From NCBI GenBank assembly GCA_913056395.1, contig CAJXMG010000005.1:46536-110535 (forward strand): a stretch of 64,000 bases of DNA, read 5' to 3'. The translations under genes and the position numbers were made by a program. Below, piece by piece: positions 35,066 through 47,317 of the stretch (the stretch's first letter is position 1; each line of letters begins with the position of its first letter). The notes beneath the pieces are model-generated. The model had not been told where the DNA came from and searched no databases. It was given only the letters and a program-made list of their open reading frames with translations. This DNA is from an uncultured bacterium. Its GTDB lineage: Bacteria; Planctomycetota; UBA8108; UBA1146.

Positions 35066-35473
35066 TTAGGACTTCCGCACCTGCGATCGGATCAGGTATT
35101 TCATCACCTGGTCCTGATCTTCCTTCGAAATTTCGATGAAGCGCAGGCCCATGCTGCAGCGCTCCTTGTTTTCAGTGATCTCTTCGATCCACGAGACCTG
35201 ACACAGGCCCTTGATGGCGGTGTCGAGGGATGGGATCAGCATGTTGACGCCGATGTGGATCTTTCCCATCAACAGGGCAGGGATCCAATTGAAGCTGGGG
35301 ATCTTACCGTGAAGCAAGAGTCCATCGCCGCCCATGCGAGCGGTGACGCCTTCGAAGATGGCGTCTTCCTGGATTTCGACCTCTTTGGAAAGGAACTTGT
35401 AACGAACCGGAAACTCGGCGTGAAGACGCACGAATTCTTTCCGGGTGGTAAAGCTTTCGATCATCGTGTTCAA
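35066..35473 (-). CDS. PilZ-domain protein
   Basis: The protein of about 135 residues has the PilZ-type start TTRKEFVRLHAEFPVRYKF, where the spaced arginines match the RxxxR c-di-GMP-binding motif. A second motif region ARMGGDGLLL occupies the place of the usual (D/N)xSxxG, and the C-terminal strand is CSMGLRFIEIS. The second motif is degenerate, so ligand binding is uncertain. The TTG at 35473 has AGGAGGT five bases ahead. The ATG at 35464 is close, and the frame opens at 35566. It may link c-di-GMP to motility or surface behaviour. Confidence 0.65.
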   Translation of the reverse strand: MNTMIESFTTRKEFVRLHAEFPVRYKFLSKEVEIQEDAIFEGVTARMGGDGLLLHGKIPSFNWIPALLMGKIHIGVNMLIPSLDTAIKGLCQVSWIEEITENKERCSMGLRFIEISKEDQDQVMKYLIRSQVRKS

Positions 35474-35632
35474 AGCGACCTCCTGGGATTTCGGAACAGG
35501 CGGGCTCCGTGGGCACGCGAGGCGTGCGTGGGTCTGGGCGGATATGGAATTGCCATACCGCTCCATAAGGAGATTAGGATGGTGGGAGAGATTCGGCCAA
35601 TCGGGAAATCCAATGGCCGGCTGAAGAAGGAG

Positions 35633-37507
35633 TCAGTCCCCGGTTTTCTCCTCGGGGGATTCTTCTTCCTTCTTTTTAGGCTCGGCCTTGCCCCACCATG
35701 CGGCACGACGCTGAGCCGCTTCTTCGGGGGCCTCCTCGTCGATTTTCAGGTTCCACAGGTCCTTCGGCTCGGCAGTAAACTCCACGTCCAGAGTCTCGAT
35801 CCGTCCGCGACGGGCGATGGTCAGGCTTGCTTTGCTGCCCGGTAAATACTGCCGACAAATATTGGACCAGGAACCGGCTGATGCGCGGAAGGCATCGAGG
35901 GCGACGATCTCATCACCCACGTTGAGCCCGGCCTCGTAGGCAGGGGTTCCGCGTCGGACCTCTGAAACAACCCAGCGACCGGAGCGATCGCGGGCATCGA
36001 TGCCGAGCCAGCCCTTTTCCGGTTCCTCTTCGTCCTCGTCTTTGTCATCGCCTTTATCTTCGGGGACGTCAAAGCGGAGACCAAAAGTTTTCAGAACGAT
36101 TGCATAGTCCAGATCGTCGGTTCCGTCGATGTATCGCGCAAAGAAGTCGGCGAGGGATTGGCCGGCGACCTCTTCGAAGACCTCGCGCAGTTGTTCCGGA
36201 GTGTAACCCGCTTCTCCCGAGTATCGCTGGAAGGCCAGACGCATGGCGTCGTCGAGGCTGCGCTGATGATTGCTGGCTTCACGAATGGTGCCGTCGAGGA
36301 GCCAGGCGACGAGAGCCCCCTTGGTGTAGTAGGAGATCTGGCTGTTGATGGCGTTCTCATCCTGCTGGTAATAGCGGATCCAGGCATCGGTGCTCGCCTC
36401 GGAGAGGGGACGCACCTGTCGTCCGGGGGAATTGCGGATGCCTTCGATCTGATCGGAGAGGCGTTTGAGGTACTGGTCACTGTTCATGAGGCCCGCCCGG
36501 GCAACGATCAGGTCGTCGTAGTAACTGGTGAATCCCTCCACCATCCAAAGATCCGGGGTCAGGACTTCTTTCTCGTAATCGAAGGGACCGAGTGCAACGG
36601 GCCGCAGACGCTTGCCATTCCAGGCGTGGAAGAGTTCGTGGCTGACGAGGCCATACCAGCTGCGGCGCCGATCTTCATCCTTCCAGCTCCAGCGGCTGGT
36701 CAGCATCAAAGTGCAGTCCTTGTGCTCGAGTCCACCCCCCGCTTCGGAGATGACATTCATGAATTGGTAGCGGGAGTAGGGGATCTCTCCCCAGAAGGAA
36801 ACCATCTCCCGGGTCAGGGATTCGATGGCCTCACGACTTCCTTCCATATCCCAGGTGGAGGTGTCCCCCATGTGGATCAGATCGTGGGGAACTTCCTCGA
36901 CCACAAAGGGCAAGACCTGTGGCTTGCCGATCAGAATCGGTGAATCGCACAGGGTATCGACATCGGCGGCACGCCAACTGTTGCCGCGACGGGGGAGGGT
37001 GCAGATCTTCTCCAACTCCGCAGCCTGTTGCAGGTCGACAAACGCAAAATCAAATGGACCGTCAGCCCCTCGGGGAAGAAGGAAGGTGGCGGCTCCATTG
37101 AGGAACCCACCGTCTTTTTCCACGAAATTGGTGCGCACGGTCATCAATCGACAATAGAGGGTATACCTCAAGCGAACCGTTCCACCGGGGCCGGCAGAAA
37201 TAGTCCAGGTGTTCTTGCGAATCTTGGTGACCGGGATTTCGTTCCCGGAGGCATCCATCGCAGAGAGGGTTTCGATGTGGCGCGCGTAATCGCGAATCTT
37301 GTAGGAGCCCGGAGTCCACACCGGCATCCAGATTTCCAGATCCTCGATCGGGCTGCGGGCGCAGGTCATCTCGACGTGGATGCGATGGCGGGAGATATCC
37401 TGCAGATCGATGAGATAGGTCGCCGCCGGTGAATCCTGAAATGCGGTCTCAGGGACAATGGAGTTCGTCGACAAAACCGCTGCCAGAATCAGTCCGATGG
37501 CTCCCAT
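35633..37507 (-). CDS. M61-family glycyl-aminopeptidase-like protease with PDZ domain
   Basis: The 624-residue secreted protein has a short hydrophobic N-terminus, the M61 N-terminal beta domain (MPVWTPGSYKIRDYARHI), and the zinc protease motif LVSHELFHAWNGKRLRP near residue 287 with WMVEGFTSYYDD giving the third ligand. A PDZ domain lies near 510-590 (WLGIDARDRSGRWVVSEVRR). The last 30 residues are Lys/Glu-rich. It begins three bases after the proS stop on the same strand, so they are likely co-transcribed. Confidence 0.9.
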   Translation of the reverse strand: MGAIGLILAAVLSTNSIVPETAFQDSPAATYLIDLQDISRHRIHVEMTCARSPIEDLEIWMPVWTPGSYKIRDYARHIETLSAMDASGNEIPVTKIRKNTWTISAGPGGTVRLRYTLYCRLMTVRTNFVEKDGGFLNGAATFLLPRGADGPFDFAFVDLQQAAELEKICTLPRRGNSWRAADVDTLCDSPILIGKPQVLPFVVEEVPHDLIHMGDTSTWDMEGSREAIESLTREMVSFWGEIPYSRYQFMNVISEAGGGLEHKDCTLMLTSRWSWKDEDRRRSWYGLVSHELFHAWNGKRLRPVALGPFDYEKEVLTPDLWMVEGFTSYYDDLIVARAGLMNSDQYLKRLSDQIEGIRNSPGRQVRPLSEASTDAWIRYYQQDENAINSQISYYTKGALVAWLLDGTIREASNHQRSLDDAMRLAFQRYSGEAGYTPEQLREVFEEVAGQSLADFFARYIDGTDDLDYAIVLKTFGLRFDVPEDKGDDKDEDEEEPEKGWLGIDARDRSGRWVVSEVRRGTPAYEAGLNVGDEIVALDAFRASAGSWSNICRQYLPGSKASLTIARRGRIETLDVEFTAEPKDLWNLKIDEEAPEEAAQRRAAWWGKAEPKKKEEESPEEKTGD

Positions 37508-37510
37508 GGA

Positions 37511-40250
<2,740 letters not shown>

Positions 40251-40360
40251 ATTCCCGGGGCTGAGGGCGATTTAAAGGAAATCCTCAACTTCGAGAGGAA
40301 GACGGCCGATCACTCTTTCATGCCCGCCCGATTCCATGGGGGAATCTCCGGGCCGAAAAG

Positions 40361-40627
40361 GTGTGTCCGTTGCTTCCCGTCGTTGAACTGGTCCGTACTC
40401 TCCGTTTACAGGCGATGATCCGCGGATACCGCTTCGTCACCCAGATCTGGGTGTCGGTCGGCAGTGAGATTGGTATGCCTCTGGATCAGTATCGTCAAGC
40501 CCTGCAGCAGGAACTCACCGGGGAGCTCTTCGATAACTGTCAGATCACCATCGAAGAGGAAGACGGGGCGGAGATAAAATTGGATCGCATGGAAGGAATT
40601 CTGGTCCTTCCGAAGTGCTCATCCTGA
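40361..40627 (+). CDS. Small protein, HypA-like N-terminal pattern (tentative)
   Basis: The 88-residue product (GTG start) has VVELVRTLRLQAMIRGY followed by VTQIWVSVGSEIGMPLDQYR and ELFDNCQITIEEEDGAE. The helix-strand-helix-strand pattern resembles the N-terminal half of HypA/HybF nickel chaperones, but the Cys4 zinc domain is missing and the nickel-binding MHE start is absent. It may instead be an unrelated small alpha-beta protein. It sits 87 bases before ubiD, so co-transcription is possible. I do not assign a function. Confidence 0.4.
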   Translation: MCPLLPVVELVRTLRLQAMIRGYRFVTQIWVSVGSEIGMPLDQYRQALQQELTGELFDNCQITIEEEDGAEIKLDRMEGILVLPKCSS

Positions 40628-40714
40628 AGGGGTAGCCCCTCTGAAGGACTGGACACCTTCTCCTTTGCAGGTCAGCATCATGGAGTCAGGGTCAGATGAA
40701 CCCGGGAGTCCTCC

Positions 40715-42514
40715 ATGCACAGAAACCTGCGTACCTTTCTTGATGAACTTCGCTCCGCTGGGGAACTGGTGGAGGTGGATGCTCCCGTTGACCCCAAACT
40801 GGAAGTGGCAGAGATTCACCGTCGGGTGATTGCCGCCGGTGGTCCGGCCATCCTCTTCCGCAATCCAAAAGGTGCACGCTTTCCCCTCGTCATGAATTTG
40901 TTCGGGAATGCCCGGCGTGTCGAAATGGGATTTGGTCGCCACGGTCAGAACTTCCTCAAAAAACTGGTTCACACTGTGGAGACCATCGTGCCACCGACCT
41001 TCCAGAAAGTCTGGGAGGCTCGTGATCTGGCAGCGGCCGCTTTCAAGGTTGGCATGCGTCGGAAAACCCACGGGCCGGTACTGGAGGTGCGCAATCGTTC
41101 TGCGTCCCTCGATGATCTGCCGATCATCACCAGTTGGCCGGAGGATGGGGGGCCCTTCATCACATGGCCGCTGGTCTACACCCAGCACCCGGAGGATGGT
41201 CGCCACAACCTGGGCATGTATCGGATGCAGGCCCACGACTCTCAGCACCTCGGTCTGCACTTCCAGATTCACAAGGGGTGCGGTTATCACCTGATGGAAG
41301 CGGAGCGTCTGGAGAAGCCCTTCCCGGTGACCTGCTTCCTCGGAGGACCGCCTGCCCTCATCGCCAGCGCCATCGCTCCGCTGCCCGAGAATGTTCCCGA
41401 ACTGTTGCTCGCCTCACTCTTGCAGGACGCACCGCTCAAGCTGGCACAGGCGGGGGACAATGCCCATCCGTTTGTGGCAGAGTGTGAATTTGCCATTCAC
41501 GGGTATGCCCTGCCCAAGGAACGCTGGCCCGAGGGCCCCTTCGGTGACCACTACGGCTACTACTCTCTGCAGCATGAATACCCGGTGATGAAGATTCGGG
41601 AGATTGCCCATCGTCGCGATGCCATTTATCCGGCGACTGTCGTTGGCAAACCGCGTCAGGAAGATTTCTTCCTCGGCGATTTCCTGCAGGAGTTGCTGTC
41701 ACCCCTGTTCCCTCTGGTGATGCCGACGGTTCGTGATCTCTGGTCGTACGGAGAGACCGGTTATCACTCCCTCGCCGGGGCGGTGGTGAAGGATCGCTAT
41801 CCCCGGGAAGCGATGGTTTCCGCATTCAGGATTTTGGGAGAGGGACAGTTGTCCCTGACCAAGTTTCTCCTGATGACCGACGGAGACGTCGATCTCAAGG
41901 ATTTCACGGGAACCCTCGAATACGTTCTCGCCCGAACCGATTTCGCAACCGATTTGCATGTCATTGGCTGCACCAGCATGGACACCCTCGATTACGCCGG
42001 TCCCAAAGTGAATGAGGGATCGAAAGGGTTCCTGATGGGGCTGGGCGACCCGGTTCGTGATTTGCGTGATCAATTCGAAGGTGAGCTTCCCGCAGGATTT
42101 GAAAATGCCCGAGTCTTCTGTCGGGGTTGCCTGGTGGTCGATGGTCCTGACTATGCCAAGGAGCCAGGAGCAGCTCGCAGGCTGGTCGAGTCGAGTGCCT
42201 TCGATGACTGGCCGTTGGTAATTCTGGTCGATGATGCCAAAACGGCCACGGCCACAGAAGCGCGATTCCTTTGGTCGACCTTTACACGCTTCGAACCCGC
42301 AGCGGACATTCACGCTCGATCCGGAGAGATTCGCCGCAATCACATTGCCTATGCTGGCCCTGTTGCCATCGATTCGCGTATGAAGCCCGGCTATCCGGAT
42401 GAACTCTTCTGTGATGAGGAAACTTCTGCCACAGTCTCCCAGCGTTGGAAAGAGTACTTCCCCGGTGGGGGAGTCGAGATGGGCAACAGTGATGTGGGTC
42501 ACCTCGACGACTGA
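40715..42514 (+). CDS. UbiD-family decarboxylase
   Basis: The 599-residue protein is a prenylated-FMN-dependent (de)carboxylase of the UbiD family. The N-terminus NLRTFLDELRSAGELVEVD, the PLVMNLFGNARRVEMGFG region, GMYRMQAHDSQHLGLHFQIH (in the prFMN-binding part), FAIHGYALPKERWPEGPFGDHYGYYS and the E-R-E type catalytic region are all characteristic. Family members decarboxylate aromatic or unsaturated acids; the true UbiD substrate in ubiquinone or menaquinone synthesis is one possibility. No ubiX-like flavin prenyltransferase gene is seen nearby. Confidence 0.9.
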   Translation: MHRNLRTFLDELRSAGELVEVDAPVDPKLEVAEIHRRVIAAGGPAILFRNPKGARFPLVMNLFGNARRVEMGFGRHGQNFLKKLVHTVETIVPPTFQKVWEARDLAAAAFKVGMRRKTHGPVLEVRNRSASLDDLPIITSWPEDGGPFITWPLVYTQHPEDGRHNLGMYRMQAHDSQHLGLHFQIHKGCGYHLMEAERLEKPFPVTCFLGGPPALIASAIAPLPENVPELLLASLLQDAPLKLAQAGDNAHPFVAECEFAIHGYALPKERWPEGPFGDHYGYYSLQHEYPVMKIREIAHRRDAIYPATVVGKPRQEDFFLGDFLQELLSPLFPLVMPTVRDLWSYGETGYHSLAGAVVKDRYPREAMVSAFRILGEGQLSLTKFLLMTDGDVDLKDFTGTLEYVLARTDFATDLHVIGCTSMDTLDYAGPKVNEGSKGFLMGLGDPVRDLRDQFEGELPAGFENARVFCRGCLVVDGPDYAKEPGAARRLVESSAFDDWPLVILVDDAKTATATEARFLWSTFTRFEPAADIHARSGEIRRNHIAYAGPVAIDSRMKPGYPDELFCDEETSATVSQRWKEYFPGGGVEMGNSDVGHLDD

Positions 42515-42561
42515 GGTGGAGCATTATTCACTCGGTTGCTGAGTGGCTGTGGGGTTCCTCT

Positions 42562-43593
42562 GTGAGTGGGGTCGGTTATCCTTCCGACGTGAGTCGCCTT
42601 TTCTCCAACCTCCAGTCGCGCAGAATTTTTTACAGGCCGTTGGGTCTGTTGGCTCCCCTCGTGTTGCTTCTGTGGACTTCATTTCTGGGTGCTCAGGAGC
42701 CGGAGATTCCACTCTCTCCCACCCAACGTCGCCTCGAAGCGGTGAACGACTTCCATGACAGGGTCGGTCGAAGAATCTTTCGGATCAGCGAAAGGGTGGA
42801 TGACTTCTTTGGGGATCGTCGTCTGGAAGATGAACCGGTGGAGACCCGACTGAGGGTGCGATCCCAGTTCCTTATCCCTGAGGGGGGAGAAGCCAAAGTT
42901 CGTTTCAAGATTCGGGCGAATGCGGTCTTCCCCAAAACCCAACAGCGTTTGGGCTTCTTTGTCGAATCACTGCGGCAGGACTTTCTCAGTGATTTCGATG
43001 AAGTGTTGGGGGATGAGTCCACCGAGGGAGACCCCGACAACCCTCTGGCTGACGACAACGTATCCGGGTTGAGGTTCTCTCTCTTCCGCAATTTCCCGGG
43101 GCGTTGGACTCTGGATGGGGGTCTCAAAATTTCCTCAGACCCACAGTCTCGAGTTCGCCTGCGTTGGCAGTATGACTGGCAGGCATTCGACGAATGGAAC
43201 ATGCGTTTTGTTCAGGGCCTCGAATATCGGGAAGAACTGGGGCGGGGAATCCGGACAGAGTTGCGTTGGGAACGCCTGATCTCGGATCGATTGTTGAGGT
43301 TTTCTCTGGAGGGGGTCCAGTTCGCGGATGATCCTGCAGAGTCCCTCTTTTCCATCGATCACTATCTTCCCCTGAACCCGGACTCGACAATTCGATTTAC
43401 GGCGACGGAGTTCGGTTTCCTCGACGCGGAAGCGGAGTTGGCGGGTTCTGCCCTTGAGGTGGCATGGAGAAGAAAGACACTCTACGAATGGCTCTACGTA
43501 GAACTGGCGCCAAGAATTTTCTGGCCGGACGCTGAGGGTGAGAGTTCCGAGTATTCAACTCTGCTCGCTTTCGAGGTGGTGTTTGTCAATTGA
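42562..43593 (+). CDS. Hypothetical outer-membrane-like protein
   Basis: The 343-residue protein has a hydrophobic signal segment (GLLAPLVLLLWTSFLGAQE). A helical Arg-rich stretch follows (NDFHDRVGRRIFRISERVDD), then many alternating beta-strand segments (TRLRVRSQFLIPEGGEAKVR, WRLRWQYDW-type repeats) suggesting a porin-like or barrel fold. I do not recognise a family. A GTG start at 42562 is used; a later GTG at 42589 is possible. It lies 15 bases before the gene encoding the YedE protein. Confidence 0.5.
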   Translation: MSGVGYPSDVSRLFSNLQSRRIFYRPLGLLAPLVLLLWTSFLGAQEPEIPLSPTQRRLEAVNDFHDRVGRRIFRISERVDDFFGDRRLEDEPVETRLRVRSQFLIPEGGEAKVRFKIRANAVFPKTQQRLGFFVESLRQDFLSDFDEVLGDESTEGDPDNPLADDNVSGLRFSLFRNFPGRWTLDGGLKISSDPQSRVRLRWQYDWQAFDEWNMRFVQGLEYREELGRGIRTELRWERLISDRLLRFSLEGVQFADDPAESLFSIDHYLPLNPDSTIRFTATEFGFLDAEAELAGSALEVAWRRKTLYEWLYVELAPRIFWPDAEGESSEYSTLLAFEVVFVN

Positions 43594-43620
43594 AGTCCCT
43601 TTGGGGAGATGGGGAATGTG

Positions 43621-44694
43621 ATGCTCAGAGGAGATTACGACCGGGGAAACTTTATTCGCGGTCTATTGGCGATGTTGGTAGTCGGTACCTTTTGTGGGAT
43701 TCTCGTAGCCAACGGCAACCCCGGAAACATGGGAATTTGCGGTGCGTGTTTCCTGCGCGACAGCAGTGGTGCCCTGAACCTCTTCAGTGAACCTGCAAAG
43801 CTCAGGTATCTGCGGCCGGAAGTCCTTGGAGTGGTCTTTGGTGCCATGGCGTGGATGTTTGCCAGAAGTAAATGGGAAGCCCGATCCGGATCCCATGCGG
43901 CCACCCGCTTCTTCTTTGGTGTCTGGATGGGCATTTCGAGTCTCGTCTTCCTCGGCTGCCCTTTCCGTATGATCCAGCGCATCGCCGGCGGAGATCTTTC
44001 TGCATGGGCAGCGGTCCCCGGATTTGTGATCGGTGTAGGGTTCGGTCTGTGGCTCGAAAAACGGGGCTACAACGTCGGCAAGACTGAAGTGGCCCCTGCC
44101 CCTGTCGGACTGTTGGGTCCGCTGTTGATACTGGGGGCCGGCGTTCTGTGGGCGCAGGGACTCTTGTCGGGCCCGGGGCCCGGTGAAGTGGGAGCTCCCG
44201 CACATGCAGACTGGAAGCTGTCCCTGGGGCTGGCTCTCGGTGGAGGGGCATTGCTCTCTGCCACCCGTTTCTGTGCGGTCACCGCAGCACGTCAGATCTT
44301 CCAGAAGGATCGCCGCATGTTGTGGGCAACATTGGCGATGATGGTTGGCTATGCCGCGGTCGCATTTTCCACCGGCAAGGGTGTCATCTCTTTTGAGGGG
44401 CAGCCGGCGGCTCATGTTGACATTCTCTGGTCTGCCCTCGCCCTGGCTCTCGTCGGGCTTTGCGGTTGCCTGGCAGGAGGGTGTCCCGTTCGTCAACTGG
44501 TGATGACGGGAGAGGGCAATGGCGATGCGGCCATGGCCGTCATGGGGATTCTCTTTGGCGGTGCCTTGAGTCATGGATTGGGCCTTGCCTCCAGTGGCGC
44601 TGGCACGACACCCGCAGGAAGAACCGCCATCGTCATCGGATTGGTGCTGGCTGCAGGATACGGCTTCTGGAGATCCGGAGATTTGAAGAAGTAG
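43621..44694 (+). CDS. yedE: YedE-type (YeeE/YedE) putative selenium or sulfur transporter
   Basis: This 357-residue polytopic membrane protein belongs to the YeeE/YedE transporter family and most resembles the subfamily associated with selenium use. GNPGNMGICGACFLRD is near the N-terminus, FLGCPFRMIQRIAGGD near 120, SATRFCAVTAARQ near 215, and CGCLAGGCPVRQLVMTGEGN with GALSHGLG near the C-terminus. These are conserved cysteine positions thought to pass sulfur or selenium species. The start is set at ATG 43621 with GGGGA ahead; 43609 is possible. Given the Sec machinery at 16.3-19.1 kb, selenium uptake is a reasonable inference. Confidence 0.8.
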   Translation: MLRGDYDRGNFIRGLLAMLVVGTFCGILVANGNPGNMGICGACFLRDSSGALNLFSEPAKLRYLRPEVLGVVFGAMAWMFARSKWEARSGSHAATRFFFGVWMGISSLVFLGCPFRMIQRIAGGDLSAWAAVPGFVIGVGFGLWLEKRGYNVGKTEVAPAPVGLLGPLLILGAGVLWAQGLLSGPGPGEVGAPAHADWKLSLGLALGGGALLSATRFCAVTAARQIFQKDRRMLWATLAMMVGYAAVAFSTGKGVISFEGQPAAHVDILWSALALALVGLCGCLAGGCPVRQLVMTGEGNGDAAMAVMGILFGGALSHGLGLASSGAGTTPAGRTAIVIGLVLAAGYGFWRSGDLKK

Positions 44695-44716
44695 GGAAGC
44701 AGGAGAGGGTCATCCC

Positions 44717-45847
44717 ATGTTTTCAGGTTTGCTCTGGGCATTCTGTCTTTTGGGTCTTTCTTCCGAGACGGTTGGGGATCCCTCCAAGGGGTACACGATA
44801 CCGGTGGTCGACCTCGCTTCTGAACCGGGAGTGATCACGGTGGACCGTGAAGCGGGCCAGTATCTCGGACATCCCACCGCAGTGCTTCTGGAGGACGATC
44901 AGACGATTCTCTGTGTTTATCCGAAGGGACACGGGAGAGGCTCCATCGTTTATCGCAAAAGCATGGACGGTGGAAAAACCTGGACCGACCGATTACCCAC
45001 TCCGGAGAATTGGAAGACTTCCAAAGAGGTTCCCACGATTCATCGCATGGTCGATCGCCAGGGAAAGAAACGATTGATCATGTGGTCCGGTCTTCACCCG
45101 GCAAGGTTGGCGGTCAGCGAAGATGACGGAGCCAACTGGTCCCCCCTGAAACCGGTGGGAGATTGGGGTGGGATCGTCGTCATGGGTTCGGTCGCCGAGT
45201 TGGCGGATGGAACCCACGCCGCCTGGTTTCATGATGACGGCCGTTTTTTGATGAAGGAGCGGGGCCCCGCACGCTTTGATGTGTTTCAGACCCACTCCAG
45301 CGATGGGGGATTGACCTGGTCCAATCCGGTGGCCATCGCTCATTTGCCGAATGTCCATCTGTGCGAGCCAGGGTTTGTCCGTTCTCCGGATGGGAAAACG
45401 CTGGCTCTTCTGTTGCGTGAAAACAGCCGCCGCAAAAATTCCTACGTCATTTTCAGCGAAAATGAAGGCAAGACCTGGTCAGAGCCGCGGCAGCTTCCCG
45501 CAGCGCTGACCGGCGACCGTCATACTGCGATTCACACCGGCGATGGTCGTCTCTTTATTTCATTCCGCGATACCACGCTGGAGAGTTCCACCAAAGGTGA
45601 TTGGGTGGCATGGGTGGGGACCTGGGAAGACATCGTGGAGGGTCGGGAAGGGCAGTATCGCATCAGGATCATGGACAACCATGTCCGTGGCGACTGCGCC
45701 TATCCGGCGGTCCTTCAGCAGGCGGACGGAACCATTGTCACCATCACTTACGGTCATTGGACTCCGGGAGAATCTCCGTGGATCGCCTGTCGCCGTATGA
45801 CGATGAAAGATCTGGATCAGCGATTCGAAAAGCTCCGAAAGGAATGA
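44717..45847 (+). CDS. Sialidase/BNR-repeat glycoside hydrolase-like protein
   Basis: The 376-residue protein is a six-bladed-propeller sialidase-family enzyme. It has a signal-like start and four Asp-box repeats: SMDGGKTW, SEDDGANW, SSDGGLTW and SENEGKTW. Between them are Arg-containing segments (FVRSPDGKTLALLLRENSRR, FISFRDTT) that could form the arginine triad of GH33 sialidases. True sialic acid activity is uncertain, since many planctomycete sialidase-like proteins act on other sugars. It follows yedE by 22 bases. Confidence 0.75.
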   Translation: MFSGLLWAFCLLGLSSETVGDPSKGYTIPVVDLASEPGVITVDREAGQYLGHPTAVLLEDDQTILCVYPKGHGRGSIVYRKSMDGGKTWTDRLPTPENWKTSKEVPTIHRMVDRQGKKRLIMWSGLHPARLAVSEDDGANWSPLKPVGDWGGIVVMGSVAELADGTHAAWFHDDGRFLMKERGPARFDVFQTHSSDGGLTWSNPVAIAHLPNVHLCEPGFVRSPDGKTLALLLRENSRRKNSYVIFSENEGKTWSEPRQLPAALTGDRHTAIHTGDGRLFISFRDTTLESSTKGDWVAWVGTWEDIVEGREGQYRIRIMDNHVRGDCAYPAVLQQADGTIVTITYGHWTPGESPWIACRRMTMKDLDQRFEKLRKE

Positions 45848-45849
45848 AC

Positions 45850-46524
45850 TCACGATTTGTTCAGGTGTGAAGCCAGAAGAGTCCCGTGGTTGAGAAACTC
45901 CTCGATTTCTTCCAGTGAGGTCAATTCTTTTGCAGGATGAAAATACAGCAGCGTATTCTTTGTCACGTCCCACAGGATTTTTGGTCGTTCCTCAAAAAAT
46001 TCGAGGATTTGTGGGGTCATGAAATTCTCGATCAAGTCGGGGTGTTCACCTTTGACCAAATATTTTTTGGAGAAGTCCGGGTGAGTTGGAAAAGAAACCG
46101 ATTCTGATCCAAACATATATGCGATGGCGTGAAAAATATTCCATGGAGTAAGAGTCATCTCTGGAACTGATTTGTTCAGTGGAATCAGGCAGACCGACTG
46201 TCGAACGGCGACTGCTGCATTTCCGGTGTAGACCATATCTTCCAGAGTGAGGAGATCGATGTTTTGATCATGGAATACACCGCTTGCCAAGGATAACTTT
46301 TTTTGGGTCTGTAAATTTCGGATCGAAAGAACTGAGTCCAGTTGCTCCGATTTTTCAGTGCCAATTTCAGTTGTATATTGGAGGTTCAGTTGCTGTAGAG
46401 CTTCCTGCAGGCTTTCAGTTCTTGCCTGATTTTGCCGAGCCATCGCCTTGAGAATGACGAAACACGCGAGGGAAACCGAGACAATGAAACTGCCTGCGAT
46501 GACGATCCACTCAAATGAGCCCAT
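45850..46524 (-). CDS. Hypothetical membrane-anchored protein
   Basis: The 224-residue product starts with one membrane helix (WIVIAGSFIVSVSLACFVIL), then a Gln-rich coiled coil (residues 30-60) and a soluble domain ending with KKYLVKGEHPDLIENFM and ILEFFEERPKILWDVTKN. I do not recognise a named family. It lies 12 bases after the adjacent methyltransferase-like gene on the same strand, so they may share a transcript. The gene is more AT-rich than its surroundings. Confidence 0.45.
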   Translation of the reverse strand: MGSFEWIVIAGSFIVSVSLACFVILKAMARQNQARTESLQEALQQLNLQYTTEIGTEKSEQLDSVLSIRNLQTQKKLSLASGVFHDQNIDLLTLEDMVYTGNAAVAVRQSVCLIPLNKSVPEMTLTPWNIFHAIAYMFGSESVSFPTHPDFSKKYLVKGEHPDLIENFMTPQILEFFEERPKILWDVTKNTLLYFHPAKELTSLEEIEEFLNHGTLLASHLNKS

Positions 46525-46536
46525 GGTGTAAATCTT

Positions 46537-47127
46537 CTACTTTCGACATTGATAGGCGAAGGCAGGCGGCAGGTTTCTCCAGACGGTTTTGGTCTTGCTG
46601 ATCTTTGAGAAGTGTTTTTCGAGTTCCTTGCGGAAGGCGCGAGCTTTGGGAAGTAGGTGAATCCCTCCGTAGGCAAAGGTCACGAAGTAACCTTTGGGCG
46701 AGAGCTTTTCAGAAACCTGATTCAGCACCTGCTCCTGCAGGGGTCCGGGGAATGCAGCCCAGGGCAACCCCGAGATGACGACATCCACCTCTTCCAGATT
46801 TCTCTCCTGAAGCAGGGGGCCCAGATCGCCCGCATCTCCTTCGATAATTTCAGTCAGTGCGGTCAGGTCTTCGCTCTTCTGAAGTTCTTCAGCGAAGAGA
46901 GGGTTTTTCTCGATGGCCAGAAAGCGGCAGGGATCAGGGATCCGCTTCATGATCTCGCGGGTGAAGACGCCGGTTCCGGGTCCCAGTTCGACCACGGTTT
47001 TGGCCTGTGTCAGGGAAATCCCATCGAGCATGCGTGCCGCCAGTGCGGAGCCGCTCGGCGCAACCGCTCCGATCAGCCCGGGGTTGGCCAGGTATTCACC
47101 CAGAAATTTGACTTTTGCAGAGAGCAT
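46537..47127 (-). CDS. Phospholipid N-methyltransferase-like protein
   Basis: The 196-residue class I methyltransferase starts FLGEYLANPGLIGAVAPSGS, a hallmark of the PmtA/phospholipid methyltransferase and related ornithine-lipid methyltransferase group. Motif I VVELGPGTGVFTREI is near 45, and a later motif SGLPWAAFPG resembles the SGLPxxxxP motif seen in that group. The ATG at 47127 with AAGGA ahead is preferred over the TTG at 47160. The likely substrate is phosphatidylethanolamine or a related amino lipid. Confidence 0.72.
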   Translation of the reverse strand: MLSAKVKFLGEYLANPGLIGAVAPSGSALAARMLDGISLTQAKTVVELGPGTGVFTREIMKRIPDPCRFLAIEKNPLFAEELQKSEDLTALTEIIEGDAGDLGPLLQERNLEEVDVVISGLPWAAFPGPLQEQVLNQVSEKLSPKGYFVTFAYGGIHLLPKARAFRKELEKHFSKISKTKTVWRNLPPAFAYQCRK

Positions 47128-47317
47128 CGAGTCCTTCTTCGGGAAAAGAAAATCAGTCAAATGGGTCCCGGATACCGCGAACCCAATAGTCGATCATGCC
47201 ACAGAACCTGAAATTTGTCGAGGTCAGGACTCCCCCTGTATGGAGAGCATTCCGGGTGTAGACTCCTTTTCAGGAAAAAAGGGGCGGAATCGCCCGGATT
47301 GAGGAAATGAGGACGGC

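Noticed and set aside
36158..36943. 261-residue frame antisense to the M61 protease gene
   Set aside because: Shadow of the long minus-strand gene; no ribosome site or recognisable domain.
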